From Arthrobacter castelli DSM 16402 (lineage in GTDB: Bacteria; Actinomycetota; Actinomycetes; Actinomycetales; Micrococcaceae), in assembly GCF_000430705.1 (NCBI RefSeq), contig NZ_AUMN01000001.1, forward strand, positions 432,040 to 496,039: a DNA stretch of 64,000 nt. Reading direction: 5' to 3'. This document shows, piece by piece, positions 44,623 to 54,539 of the stretch (the stretch's first letter is position 1; every line of letters begins with the position of its first letter). Under the pieces are notes generated by a model that worked only from the letters and a program-made list of their open reading frames with translations, ran no database searches and was not told the origin of the DNA. Both the position numbers and the translations under genes were made by a program.

Positions 44623-45342
44623 GTGCATCCCAGGCTGAACGGATACGGAAACAGCTCCGGGAAGTCCACAAAACGCCGGTCCCGGAAGCTGGGCTGGCGT
44701 TTTGTTGTCCCGGCCCTCATTGCCGGAGTGCTGATTGCCGCCGTCGTGCGGGCTCTCTTTGTAGAGATCTATTTCATCCCTTCCGGATCCATGGCTCCCA
44801 CGTTGCAGGAAGGCGACCGGGTGCTGGTCAATCACCGGGCCTACGACGACGAAGCGATCGAGCGCGGGGACCTGGTGGTTTTCGACGGCAGGGGTTCGTT
44901 TGCGCCATTGCACAGCGATGCTCCCTTGCCCGTGCAGGCGTTGCGGACCGTTGGCGAATGGCTCGGAGTGCTCGGCAGCGACACCACCTACGTCAAAAGG
45001 GTCATTGGCCTGCCCGGCGATAGGGTCACGTGTTGCGACGACGAAGGGCGGCTGATGGTCAATGGAACGCCGCTGCAGGAGGAATACCTGTATCCTCAGG
45101 ATGCACCCAGTGAGCTGGAATTCGACGTGAGGGTCCCGCACGGTAAATTGTGGTTGATGGGGGACCACCGCTCGGTATCGGTCGATTCCCGGTCGCTGAT
45201 GGGTGCCCCGGGCGGCGGGTATATCCCGATTGACCGGGTGATTGGCCGTCCCGCGACTATCATTTGGCCATGGGACCGAATCGGTCCCGTTGAAGAGGCT
45301 CCCACCGTCGGGGCGACAGCATTAACTACGAAGGGTGCGTAA
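44623..45342 (+). CDS. lepB: Type I signal peptidase, first copy
   Basis: Type I signal peptidases cut Sec and Tat signal peptides at the outer face of the membrane. The 239-residue protein has a basic N terminus, one membrane helix (about 25-45), the Ser nucleophile motif FIPSGSMAPT (Ser56), the lysine motif YVKRVIGLPGD and the GDHRSVSVDSR box. The GTG start is 18 nt after rplS. The stop overlaps the second copy by one base. Confidence 0.93.
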   Translation: MHPRLNGYGNSSGKSTKRRSRKLGWRFVVPALIAGVLIAAVVRALFVEIYFIPSGSMAPTLQEGDRVLVNHRAYDDEAIERGDLVVFDGRGSFAPLHSDAPLPVQALRTVGEWLGVLGSDTTYVKRVIGLPGDRVTCCDDEGRLMVNGTPLQEEYLYPQDAPSELEFDVRVPHGKLWLMGDHRSVSVDSRSLMGAPGGGYIPIDRVIGRPATIIWPWDRIGPVEEAPTVGATALTTKGA

Positions 45343-46166
45343 TGCCGGACAGTACCGCCAATCATGCCGATGACGGCGCCGATCCAGGCAAAACTCCCGC
45401 TGACGAGACGCATTCGGACGGCCCGGGCAGTCGTTCGGCGCGCCGGGCCGACGCCGGACGGAAGAAAGGCGGCAATTGGGGCTGGCTGCGCGAAATCGTG
45501 GTGATCATCGCGATTGCGCTTGTGCTGTCGTTTCTGATTAAGACATTCCTGTTCCGGGCATTCTTCATCCCTTCCGGGTCCATGGAGGACACGCTCCGGA
45601 TCGATGACCGGATCTTCGTTAATCTGTTGGCACAAGAGACCGGGAAGATTGAACGCGGCGACATCGTGGTGTTCAAGGACAACATGGGATGGCTCCCGGA
45701 AACTCCTGCGCAGGCGGAGGGCGGGACCAACTGGCTAAACGAGTTCCTGACGTTCGTGGGACTGCTGCCTGACAATTCGGAGCAGCACTTGGTCAAACGA
45801 GTCATTGGGATCGGCGGGGACCATGTCGTTTGTTGTGACGCGCAGGGGCGGATCTCAGTTAACGGCGAGCCCATCGAAGAGCCCTATTTATATCCTGGCG
45901 CGACGCCGTCCGAAATGCCCTTTAACGTGATGGTGCCCGAGGGTAAAATCTGGGTGATGGGTGATCACCGCAATGCCTCAGCCGATTCCCGGGAGCATCA
46001 GCGTGCTGAGGGCACCGGCTTCGTCGATCTGGACTCGGTCCTGGGTGAAGCCGTAGTGGTTGCCTGGCCCCTGAGCCACTTCGACATTCTGGGCAGCTAT
46101 CCCGACGTGTTCGAGGATGTTCCGGACAATCCGCAATCCGGGGCGCTGCCGACGGGATCGCCATGA
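45342..46166 (+). CDS. lepB: Type I signal peptidase, second copy
   Basis: The 274-residue paralogue has a longer charged N terminus (DDGADPGKTPADETHSDGPG), a membrane helix near 51-70, FFIPSGSMEDT (Ser80), LVKRVIGIGGD and GDHRNASADSR. The two tandem copies share core motifs but differ clearly elsewhere, so they are old duplicates. It overlaps rnhB by ATGA. The different N termini suggest different partners or substrates. Confidence 0.93.
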   Translation: MPDSTANHADDGADPGKTPADETHSDGPGSRSARRADAGRKKGGNWGWLREIVVIIAIALVLSFLIKTFLFRAFFIPSGSMEDTLRIDDRIFVNLLAQETGKIERGDIVVFKDNMGWLPETPAQAEGGTNWLNEFLTFVGLLPDNSEQHLVKRVIGIGGDHVVCCDAQGRISVNGEPIEEPYLYPGATPSEMPFNVMVPEGKIWVMGDHRNASADSREHQRAEGTGFVDLDSVLGEAVVVAWPLSHFDILGSYPDVFEDVPDNPQSGALPTGSP

Positions 46167-46981
46167 GCAAGAGTCCAACCCTTCGTTATGAGCGTTCACT
46201 TAAGTCGTCGGGACACCGGCTGGTCGCCGGTTGTGACGAAGTTGGACGTGGCTCGCTTGCCGGACCGGTCAGCGTTGGCATGGTGGTGGTCGATGTGACG
46301 GCCGTGCGTGCCCTGAAGGGCGTGCGGGACAGCAAACTGCTCACTGTGGCCGACCGCGAAGCACTGGTGCCCAGGATCCGGCGCTGGGCCGTCTCCTACG
46401 GCGTCGGACATGCGGGTCCGCAAGAGATTGACGACGTCGGCCTGATGGTGGCGTTGCGGCGTGCCGGCAACCGGGCGTGGGCGGCACTGCAGTTGCACGC
46501 GCGGCCGGATGCGGTGGTGCTCGATGGCAATCACGATTGGCTCTCGGCTAAGGATCAAGCCGCCTTGTTCGAGTCGTTGGCGGATCCGGATGGCGTGGCC
46601 GGCGGCATGACTGACGCGGATGACGGAGGCTTCCGTGGTGACGTGGGCGCCGTCGGCGACCTTAGTGATGCGGCCGACGTCGGCGACGTCCTCCCCGGGG
46701 CCGAATGCACAGCCCCCGTCTACACGAAGATCAAGGCCGATATGCAATGCCTCAGTGTCGCGGCGGCGAGTGTGTTGGCCAAGGTGGAGCGGGACGCGCA
46801 CATGGCTGAACTCGCGACGGCATATCCCCAGTATGGATGGGAGATGAACAAGGGCTACGCCACTCCGGCCCATCGCAAGGCCCTCAACGAATACGGCCCC
46901 GCCATGGTGCACCGCCGTAGTTGGAACCTGATGGCACCACAGGTCGAAGAGACCAGCGATGAGATGGCGGTTGAGCTTTGA
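46163..46981 (+). CDS. rnhB: Ribonuclease HII
   Basis: RNase HII removes ribonucleotides and RNA from DNA duplexes. The Asp and Glu of VAGCDEVGRGSLAGPVSVG near residue 24, the downstream Asp of VRDSKLL, and KIKADMQCLSVAAASVLAKVERD are present. At 272 residues it is longer than usual because of an Asp/Gly/Val-rich insertion of about 35 residues (near 150-185, GGFRGDVGAVGDLSDAADVG). It is coupled to lepB upstream and the DUF2469 gene downstream. Confidence 0.94.
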   Translation: MSKSPTLRYERSLKSSGHRLVAGCDEVGRGSLAGPVSVGMVVVDVTAVRALKGVRDSKLLTVADREALVPRIRRWAVSYGVGHAGPQEIDDVGLMVALRRAGNRAWAALQLHARPDAVVLDGNHDWLSAKDQAALFESLADPDGVAGGMTDADDGGFRGDVGAVGDLSDAADVGDVLPGAECTAPVYTKIKADMQCLSVAAASVLAKVERDAHMAELATAYPQYGWEMNKGYATPAHRKALNEYGPAMVHRRSWNLMAPQVEETSDEMAVEL

Positions 46982-47304
46982 GCGCCGAGGATCTGGAAAA
47001 CTACGAAACCGATATGGAGCTGCAGCTCTACCGTGAATACCGGGACGTCATTGGACTGTTCTCGTACGTGGTTGAGACGGAGCGTCGCTTCTATCTGGCC
47101 AACACAGTGGATGTGCAGGCCCGATCCGCCGACGGCGAGGTCTATTTCGACCTGAATCTGCAGGATGCCTGGGTGTGGGACGTGTACCGGTCGACCCGGT
47201 TCGTCAAACACGTCCGTGTGATCACCTTCAAGGACGTCAATGTGGAAGAGCTCGTGAAGAATGACGAGCTCGAAGTTCCGAAGGATCCGGGCGCCTCGCT
47301 CTAA
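46978..47304 (+). CDS. DUF2469 family protein
   Basis: The 108-residue protein matches the actinobacterial DUF2469 family: SAEDLENYETDMELQLYREY and a conserved aromatic LQDAWVWDVYRSTRFVKHV. Its function is unknown. It starts at a TTG overlapping the rnhB stop and occupies its standard place between rnhB and yraN. Confidence 0.95.
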   Translation: MSAEDLENYETDMELQLYREYRDVIGLFSYVVETERRFYLANTVDVQARSADGEVYFDLNLQDAWVWDVYRSTRFVKHVRVITFKDVNVEELVKNDELEVPKDPGASL

Positions 47305-47422
47305 TCATTCCCGGCTTTACCCGTCCTCCACAGGCTGGCGGCCACCCGCCTGCGTCCACATAGCCCGGTCGGGCACTTTCGGTCTCCTTCGCTGCCACCA
47401 AAGCTGGTAGCGGAGGTTATCA

Positions 47423-47779
47423 ATGAAAGCGAAAGACGAAGTGGGTCAGCGCGGGGAAGCAACGGCCGCACGCTATTTGGAAGAGTCCGGTCTGCGAGTC
47501 ATCGACCGTAATTGGCGCTGCAGCGACGGGGAAATCGACATCGTTGCCCTCGATGGGGATGTGCTGGTCGTGGTGGAGGTCAAAACACGTAGCTCGTTGG
47601 ACTACGGCCACCCGTTCGAAGCGATTAATGAGCCCAAGTTGCAACGGCTCCAGCGGTTGTCGGCTGCCTGGCGGAGGTTTCATCATCTGCGTATCCGGAA
47701 TCACCGCATTGATGCCGTTGCGGTGATCGAAGCGGCGGATGCTTCGGCAACAGTTGAATATTTGAAGGCGGTTGGATAA
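47423..47779 (+). CDS. UPF0102 (YraN) nuclease-fold protein
   Basis: The 118-residue protein has the restriction-endonuclease-like fold signature GEIDIVALDGDVLVVVEVKTRSS near residues 36-58. The motif resembles Holliday junction resolvase folds, but activity is not established for the family. The ATG is behind ggaggttatca. It overlaps comM by one base (TAATG). Confidence 0.92.
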   Translation: MKAKDEVGQRGEATAARYLEESGLRVIDRNWRCSDGEIDIVALDGDVLVVVEVKTRSSLDYGHPFEAINEPKLQRLQRLSAAWRRFHHLRIRNHRIDAVAVIEAADASATVEYLKAVG

Positions 47780-49338
47780 TGCCGCTGGGAAGAACCTACG
47801 GGGTCGCTCTGGTCGGACTGACCGGACACGTGATTGAGGTTGAGGCTGATATCGGCCAAACGCTTCCGGCTTTTGTGCTTCTTGGCCTTCCGGACGCCTC
47901 GCTTCATGAGGCCAAGGACCGGATTCGTTCGGCTGCCCAAAACTCCGGCATTCCGCTCAGCCGGCGGAAGATCACGGTTAATCTGATTCCGGCGACACTG
48001 CCAAAACGCGGGTCCAGCTTCGATCTGGCCATCGTGACGGCAGCATTGCGGGCCGCCGGAGATATTCGCAGTCCCGGCGGCACGGTGTTCATTGCAGAAC
48101 TCGGACTGGATGGGCGTTTGCGGCCAGTCCGGGGCGTATTGCCGGCCGTGATGGCTGCCGTGCAGGCAGGCCATCGAGAGGTGGTGGTTGCCGCTGCCAA
48201 TGCCGATGAAGCACGTTTGGTCCCTGGTGCGCACGTGAACAGCTACCGCACGTTATCGGAAGTTGCGCTTGCGTTGGGCGCCGACCCATCGACTCTCGTA
48301 CTTCCGGCAGAATCCGATTCTGCGGCCACAACAGCGCAACTACCTGCAGAAGGAGCCGACCAGGAGAATCCGGCTGAAGCGCCGGACATGGCAGATGTGG
48401 CCGGACAGCCTGATGCCCGCCTCGCGTTGGAGGTGGCTGCGGCCGGCGCCCACCATTTGCTGCTCACCGGTCCGCCGGGTGCAGGCAAAACTATGCTGGC
48501 CGAAAGGCTTCCAGGTCTGCTTCCGAGTCTGGACGATTCGGCCGCCATGGAAGTGACAGCGGTTCATTCACTGGGAGGAACTGCCGCACAACGGTCAAGC
48601 CTGGTCCGCCGGCCGCCGTTCGAGAGCCCGCATCACACCGCTTCGGCCGTGTCGATTATTGGTGGCGGTAGCGGGATACCACGACCCGGCGCGGCTTCGA
48701 GGGCCCACCGTGGGGTACTCTTCCTGGACGAGGCGCCGGAATATCAAAGGGGAGTGCTCGACGCCCTTCGGCAGCCACTGGAGAACGGACGGCTCGTGAT
48801 TCAACGGGCGGCAGGAACAGCAGCATATCCGGCACGGTTCCAGCTGGTGCTTGCCGCCAACCCGTGTCCATGCGGGCAGGCATCGGGTAAGGGCATCGAC
48901 TGCACGTGCACGCCGCTCAAGCGCAGACAGTACTTTTCCCGCATCTCGGGTCCGCTATTGGACCGGGTGGATATTCAATTGTCCGTGCCGCGTGTGAGTC
49001 TCGCGGAGTTCTCCAGTGGGCATCGTTCCGAAAGCACCCACGCCGTCGCTGCCAGGGTCCAGCGCGCGCGCAACCGCCAGCAGCAAAGACTGGCCGGCTT
49101 TGGATGCACCACTAACGCGGAAGTATCCGGTCGCGTTTTGCGCAATGAGCTGACGCTTGACCGGAGCGCGACCAAGGATCTGGATCTGGCCCTGGAACGG
49201 GGCACACTGACAGCGCGCGGATACGACCGTGTATTGCGCCTGGCGTGGACATTGTCGGATCTGCAGGATGGCAAACGCCCGGACCGCGACGACGTCGGAC
49301 GTGCCTTGGCCTTCCGCCAAAACGTGAATGCGGCATAG
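47779..49338 (+). CDS. comM: ComM/YifB family Mg-chelatase-like ATPase
   Basis: The 519-residue AAA+ protein has an N-terminal LonC-like domain (GLPDASLHEAKDRIRSA), Walker A GPPGAGKTMLAERLPG near residue 231, Walker B GVLFLDEAPEY, and the C-terminal Mg_chelatase region with the Cys motif NPCPCGQASGKGIDCTCTP. ComM is a hexameric helicase that promotes branch migration of incoming DNA in natural transformation. dprA and xerC follow on the same strand. Confidence 0.95.
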   Translation: MPLGRTYGVALVGLTGHVIEVEADIGQTLPAFVLLGLPDASLHEAKDRIRSAAQNSGIPLSRRKITVNLIPATLPKRGSSFDLAIVTAALRAAGDIRSPGGTVFIAELGLDGRLRPVRGVLPAVMAAVQAGHREVVVAAANADEARLVPGAHVNSYRTLSEVALALGADPSTLVLPAESDSAATTAQLPAEGADQENPAEAPDMADVAGQPDARLALEVAAAGAHHLLLTGPPGAGKTMLAERLPGLLPSLDDSAAMEVTAVHSLGGTAAQRSSLVRRPPFESPHHTASAVSIIGGGSGIPRPGAASRAHRGVLFLDEAPEYQRGVLDALRQPLENGRLVIQRAAGTAAYPARFQLVLAANPCPCGQASGKGIDCTCTPLKRRQYFSRISGPLLDRVDIQLSVPRVSLAEFSSGHRSESTHAVAARVQRARNRQQQRLAGFGCTTNAEVSGRVLRNELTLDRSATKDLDLALERGTLTARGYDRVLRLAWTLSDLQDGKRPDRDDVGRALAFRQNVNAA

Positions 49339-49349
49339 ACGAAAGGCTC

Positions 49350-50552
49350 ATGATGACCGATTGGACTCTACGAACAGCACGGGCCGCATTGTCACGGCTG
49401 ATGGAACCAACTGACCTGGTTGGTATGGCGCTGATTGAAAGTGCCGGCGCTGTTGATGCACTCCGCATAGCGACTGGTGCGATCAAACCAAGCACCAAAA
49501 CCAAACAGGATATTGCCGAAATCCTGAATATGGAGGGGGCCAGTCCGGTCCGTGCTTCGCTGCCGGAGGCGCTCAAGCGTTGGTCACCGCGGGCAGCCGA
49601 CCTCGCCCCTGCACGGGACATTTCAACCATTGAGCGGCTCGGCGGGCGCTTCCTGATACCCGAAGACGACGAGTGGCCGGATGCACTGCTTGATCTCGGG
49701 CTCCGTCAACCGATCTGCCTGTGGGCCCGCGGCGGGGGCGGGCTTACGGTTCCCGCTGAGGAACGGAGCGTTGCGTTGGTTGGGTCCCGTGACAGCACGA
49801 ACTACGGCAACAGCGTCACCGGGGACTTAGCAGCAGGACTGGCTCACCGCGGTATGAGCGTCGTCTCAGGGGGAGCCTACGGAATCGATTCGCAGGCCCA
49901 TCGGGCCGCCCTCACCGTCGCGGGCAGGTCGGACGAGCTGCCAACCATCGCGGTCTCCGCCTGCGGGCTCGATCGGTATTACCCGTCCGGAAACGAGGAT
50001 CTGCTGCGGGCCATCAGCCATCAAGGTATGTTGCTGGCGGAAGTCCCTCCAGGATCCTCGCCAACGCGGTGGCGGTTCTTGCAGCGGAACAGACTGATCG
50101 CGGCCTTGTGCTCGGTCACGGTGGTCGTGGAAGCACGCTGGCGTTCAGGTGCGCTGAATACAGCACACCATGCCGCTGATTTAAGCCGGCAAGTCGCCGC
50201 CGTTCCCGGCTCAGTTCATTCGGCTAATTCAGCAGGTTGTCATCGTTTGCTTCGGGAGGGATCCGCCATCTGCGTGACAGACGCCGGCGAAATCGCGGAG
50301 TTGGCTGGATCGATGGGACAGCAATTGCCCTCGGAGCCAAAAGGCAAGACTGCCGACCACGATGGGCTGAACTTGGAGGATCTCTTGCTGCTGGACGCAT
50401 TGCCCGTCAGAGCAGCAGCACAGTCCGAAAAGCTCGCCTCTGTGGCCGGGTTGGGCCATGACGCCGTACTGGCGGGCTTGGGGCGATTGCAGTTGGCAGG
50501 CTTGGCTGAGTCAGCCGGCGGAGCATGGCGACGGATCAAGCGCGCCGGATGA
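49350..50552 (+). CDS. dprA: DNA processing protein DprA
   Basis: DprA loads RecA onto single-stranded DNA taken up in transformation. The 400-residue protein has the Rossmann-like core VALVGSRDSTNYGNSVTGDLA, MSVVSGGAYGIDSQAHRAAL, and FLQRNRLIAALCSVTVVVEA. The C-terminal winged helix (AGLGHDAVLAGLGRLQLAGL) is present. The ATG at 49350, 12 nt after comM, has the site gaaagg. Confidence 0.95.
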   Translation: MMTDWTLRTARAALSRLMEPTDLVGMALIESAGAVDALRIATGAIKPSTKTKQDIAEILNMEGASPVRASLPEALKRWSPRAADLAPARDISTIERLGGRFLIPEDDEWPDALLDLGLRQPICLWARGGGGLTVPAEERSVALVGSRDSTNYGNSVTGDLAAGLAHRGMSVVSGGAYGIDSQAHRAALTVAGRSDELPTIAVSACGLDRYYPSGNEDLLRAISHQGMLLAEVPPGSSPTRWRFLQRNRLIAALCSVTVVVEARWRSGALNTAHHAADLSRQVAAVPGSVHSANSAGCHRLLREGSAICVTDAGEIAELAGSMGQQLPSEPKGKTADHDGLNLEDLLLLDALPVRAAAQSEKLASVAGLGHDAVLAGLGRLQLAGLAESAGGAWRRIKRAG

Positions 50553-50642
50553 ACGAATACCGGCATGCCGGAGGCCGGCTTCAACACCAGCGCCGACATG
50601 GCACATATGATGAAGCCAAGGGCATTTACGGGAGGTGCGGAT

Positions 50643-51626
50643 ATGGGTGCCACGGGGTACGGCCGGGGCATGGCCGCAGGCACCGGCGACGCCGGCAGTC
50701 ACGGTGCAGCGGCGGCCGAGCACCCCTTCCAGCAAGCCGTCGATGAATTCGGCAGGTATATAACTGCTGAACGCGGTCGGTCCAAACACACTGCCAGGGC
50801 CTATGCCACGGACCTGCATAGTCTTTTCGGCTATGCGGCCGTCGGGGGAGTGGCAAGGCTCCCGGATATCGACCTGTCCGTGCTGCGTAGCTGGCTGGGC
50901 GAACTCAGCAGTTCTGGACTTGCCCGATCCACCCTCGCGCGCCGGGCGGCCACAGTCCGGACCTTTATGTCCTGGGCTCTGAGGGAGGGTCTCATTGAGG
51001 TCGACCCCTCCATACGTTTGAAGGCGCCGAAAAAGAACAGCCCGTTGCCGCACGTTCTTCACCAACAGCAAATGTCACGCATGTTTGGGTCCTTGGCGGA
51101 TGCCGCGGAAAGCGGAGAGCCACTTGCGGTCCGGAATCGTGCGCTTGTCGAATTGTTGTATGCTACGGGGCTCCGGGTCGGGGAAATGGCGGGCTTGGAC
51201 ATCGACGATGTGGATCCTGAACGCCGCACCGTGAGGGTGCTGGGTAAGGGAGACAAAGAGCGGACGGTTCCATTCGGCGTTCCGGCAGCGGTGGCGATGG
51301 ATGATTGGCTCCGGAGAGGGCGCCCTGCGCTTAGCACCAGCAATAGCGGTGCGGCGATATTCCTGGGAAAGCGGGGGCGGAGAATCGATCAACGGCAAGC
51401 GCGGGATGTCGTGGAACGGCACCTGAGCGCGCTTGGCGATACGGCAGCAACGAGCCCTCATGCCTTGCGGCACAGTACCGCAACGCATCTGCTCGACGGT
51501 GGCGCGGATTTGAGAGCAGTTCAGGAGATCCTCGGCCACAATAGTCTCGCCACCACGCAGATCTATACGCATGTGTCGGTTGAGAGATTGCGGCAGAGTT
51601 ACCAGCAGGCCCATCCACGAGCTTAA
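50643..51626 (+). CDS. xerC: Tyrosine recombinase XerC
   Basis: XerC resolves chromosome dimers at dif with XerD. The 327-residue protein has the N-terminal SAM-like DNA-binding domain (about 25-110) and the catalytic residues Arg in ATGLRVGEMAGL, HALRHSTATHLLDGG, GHNSLATTQIYTHV and the Tyr nucleophile in IYTHVS. I chose the ATG at 50643 behind a strong gggaggt site. A longer frame from 50565 lacks one and begins with a poorly conserved stretch. Confidence 0.9.
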   Translation: MGATGYGRGMAAGTGDAGSHGAAAAEHPFQQAVDEFGRYITAERGRSKHTARAYATDLHSLFGYAAVGGVARLPDIDLSVLRSWLGELSSSGLARSTLARRAATVRTFMSWALREGLIEVDPSIRLKAPKKNSPLPHVLHQQQMSRMFGSLADAAESGEPLAVRNRALVELLYATGLRVGEMAGLDIDDVDPERRTVRVLGKGDKERTVPFGVPAAVAMDDWLRRGRPALSTSNSGAAIFLGKRGRRIDQRQARDVVERHLSALGDTAATSPHALRHSTATHLLDGGADLRAVQEILGHNSLATTQIYTHVSVERLRQSYQQAHPRA

Positions 51627-51778
51627 TCCGTAGCTACGCGAGGTATTGCCCTGCGATTGCATCAGCTCGTAGCCATCGGTCGACACGGGGATGGGAATCG
51701 CCAATACGTTATCTGTCTGTTATCTCTAATCAGGCATCTGTTCCTATTTTGTCGGTGGTCGGTTCTAGTGTTGGTGGT

Positions 51779-53619
51779 ATGGAGAACAGGTCAGTTGCAG
51801 CAGTGGTTTCGTCGTCGGGGTCCCCGGCGGCGGATGCTGCTGCCGGCCGGGTTCGGGCACCGGTTGGGTCTGAGTCTGGTCTGGTTGTTGAGGTCACTGC
51901 CGCGCTGCAGAACTTTTCCCGTCGGGCGGTGTCGGGGCAGTCGGGTGTGGTCACGGCGGAGGCTGCGGCGCGGTTCGCGGCCTCGGTTGAGGAGCTCTCG
52001 CGGACGGTGGAGCATTTGCAGGTGGTGGCCGCGGGCCGGTTGGAGCAGGTCCGCGATGAGGCCGAAACATCGGGTACGGCTGATTGTTGGGTGACGCCGG
52101 AAGGCAAGCGGCAGGGCGAGTACCGCAATACTGCCGATTATTTGCGTGACGTGGTGCGGGTGAACCGTCCCGAGGCGGCCAGGCGGCTGAAGTTGGCGGC
52201 CGGGTTGTTGCCGGCGGCGGGGTTGGCGGGTCAGCCGGTGCCGCCGGCTCATGAGCAGTTGGCGGTGGCGATGGCCCACGGGCGGGTCCCGGCCGCCGCC
52301 GCGGTGGCCGCCCAGACTGCGCTGGGTAAGGCCAAGGCTACCGGGGCTGGCCCGAAACACTGGAGGCAATGGAGGAATCACTGGCCCGGGTGGCTGTCGA
52401 GCGGGATCCGCAGTTCGTGGCCGTGGCCGCCGCGAGGTGGTTGAACCATATTGATCAGGACGGGCCCGAACCCTGCGAGGCCGAACTACGCCACCGGCAG
52501 GGAGTGTTCCTGCGCGGTAAGCGGTCCGGGTTGCACCGGATGGAGATCCTGGCCACCGACGACCAATACGAACATCTGATCACCACCATGAATGCCGCCG
52601 CCAACCCCAGAGCCCGCGGCTGCGGACCCAACACCGACACCGGCAACAGGGCCGCCAGCGGTGAGGGCGGAAACAGCGACAGCGGCATCCGTCCCGGAAA
52701 CGGCGCGGGAACCACCAGCGCCAGTAGCAGCAGCGCCACGGAAAGCACCAGCGGCGTGGAGAGCACAGATGGTGCCGGTAGCAACAACTCAGACGGTACC
52801 GGTGCCTCGACCGGTTCGGCCCCCACCGGCGACACTGGCGCCGGCGATGGCACTGGCTCGGATGCCGGAGATGGTGGCCCGGTGCCGGTGGCGGCGGTTG
52901 ATCGGCGGGCAATAGCGCAGAAGCGCCTCGACGGGCTGGTCGCCGCCTGCGACGCCGCCCTGGCCACCGGAGGGCTGCCCGACACCGGCGGGCACCGGCC
53001 CCAAATCATGGCCGTGATCGACTACCAGGAACTCCTCACCCAACTTACCGAAGCAAAAGGCGGTACCTGCGGTGACGGGGCGGGGACGGGCACAGTCTTC
53101 AGCACCGGACGCTACGGTCCGGATGCCGGCGCCGGGGCCACCGGCGGGACCGGGTCGTACGTGTTTTCCGGGCCGGTCCACGCCGCGAATATCCGCCAGT
53201 TGGCCTGCGACGCCGAGATCATCCCGGCCGTGCTGGCCGGCAACGGCCAAATCCTCGACCTGGGCACCGGCCGACGGATCTTCCCGCCGAACCTGCGCCG
53301 GGGCCTCGTCGCCCGAGATGGCGGATGCGCCTTTCCGGGCTGCACCATGCCCGCACCCTGGACCGAGGCTCATCACATTCAATACGCCTCCGACGACGGA
53401 GAGACCTCGACTGATAACGGGTGCCTGCTGTGCAGTTTCCATCACCACCTCATCCACAAGGAAAAATGGGCCATCACCGTCCACCACGGGGTTCCCTGGT
53501 TCACCCCACCGGCATACGTCGACCCCGACCGACGACCAATCCGCAACCACTACTTCAACCGCACACCCCACCGGCCGAACCACCGGCAAACCAAAATCGA
53601 ACTCGCCGACACCGGATAA
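51779..53619 (+). pseudogene. DUF222/HNH endonuclease (13E12-type) gene, frameshifted
   Basis: The N-terminal half (51779-52444) is a DUF222 domain (AAARFAASVEELSRTVEHLQ, NTADYLRDVVRVNRPEAARR). The C-terminal half in the next frame continues at about 52350 with ETLEAMEESLARVAVERDP and carries the HNH site CAFPGCTMPAPWTEAHHIQY and CLLCSFHHHLIHKEKW. A single-base change near 52340-52355 (ccggggctggcccgaaac) would join them into a protein of about 610 residues with a Ser/Gly/Thr-rich middle. Such genes are a multicopy family in these bacteria. Both halves may still be expressed. Confidence 0.85.
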
Positions 53620-53732
53620 ACACGACGCGAGGTCAGATGGTTCAGCTGGTACGGCACTCCAGCCGGTGAAGGCAGCCCGGACAATCGCCTCTTGTCTGGT
53701 GAAGAGGAGCGCTTGCACCTTTCAACAGTCAC

Positions 53733-53789
53733 GCATCCCGGGTACGCTACTCCGTCGTTTCGCGACGCGATTCAGGCGTACCGGGATGC
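53733..53789. terminator. Inverted repeat at the end of the fructosamine-kinase-like gene
   Basis: GCATCCCGGGTACGC (53733-53747) and GCGTACCGGGATGC (53776-53789) pair over 14 bp with a one-base bulge. The right arm lies in the last codons of the minus-strand gene and the left arm just beyond its stop, suiting a bidirectional terminator between converging genes. Confidence 0.45.
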
Positions 53790-54539
53790 TGCCGCGACGG
53801 TCTGCTGCATATAGCCACCGCCGAAGAGGATGGCGTGTACCAGTAGCGGAAACAGTTGATGAAGTTCCACCCGATCCTCCCAACCGTCCACCAGCGGATG
53901 GACCTCCTGATAGGCGTCGACGACGGTTTCGAGGTGGGGCAGACCAAACAGCGCCATCATCGCCAAGTCGGACTCACGGTGTCCACCGTGTGCCGCCGGA
54001 TCGATCAAGACCACCCCTGACTCCGTCCACATAACGTTGCCGGACCATAAATCGCCATGGATTCGTGCCGGGCCGTCGCCGTCGTCGAAATCGCCGCCCG
54101 CAAGACGGTCGGCCACTGATTCCAGCACCCTGCGTTCCCGGGCATCCATGTCAGCCCTGTGCACCGCTGTATCAATCATTGGCCGGAGGCGGGAGTTGGA
54201 CATAAAGTCACCCCAGTGGTCGTAGTGCTCCAGTGATACCGGAAGTGGCTCTGACAGTGGGCCGAAGTAGCCATCGCCCGTCCAATGTTCCGGTGCGGCT
54301 CCGAATGCCGTGGCACCTGCATCATGGGTGTGCGCAAGCTGTCGGCCGAATAGTTTGGCCGCTTGCCGAGTGGGTCTGGCGGCAGTCAATCGCTCCAATT
54401 CCAAGGATGATTCGTCCACCGCGATTACCTGCGCGCAGGCTGCGCCCCCTGGCGCCGCGTCCAGCCATTGCAGAGATGCGGCCTCATAGGGAAAGAAGCC
54501 TGAGGGGGCATTCGGGCGGTGTTTCATGTATCCGGCCAT
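53772..54539 (-). CDS. Fructosamine-3-kinase family protein
   Basis: FN3K-type kinases phosphorylate sugar amines on glycated proteins for deglycation. The 255-residue protein has the kinase-like catalytic motif ARIHGDLWSGNVMWTESG near residues 155-172 and a metal motif VLIDPAAHGGHRESDLAMM. The upstream N-terminal lobe is short (FPYEAASLQWLDAAPGG). The bacterial substrate is not known. It is divergent from the DUF3145 gene. Confidence 0.85.
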   Translation of the reverse strand: MAGYMKHRPNAPSGFFPYEAASLQWLDAAPGGAACAQVIAVDESSLELERLTAARPTRQAAKLFGRQLAHTHDAGATAFGAAPEHWTGDGYFGPLSEPLPVSLEHYDHWGDFMSNSRLRPMIDTAVHRADMDARERRVLESVADRLAGGDFDDGDGPARIHGDLWSGNVMWTESGVVLIDPAAHGGHRESDLAMMALFGLPHLETVVDAYQEVHPLVDGWEDRVELHQLFPLLVHAILFGGGYMQQTVAAASRYA

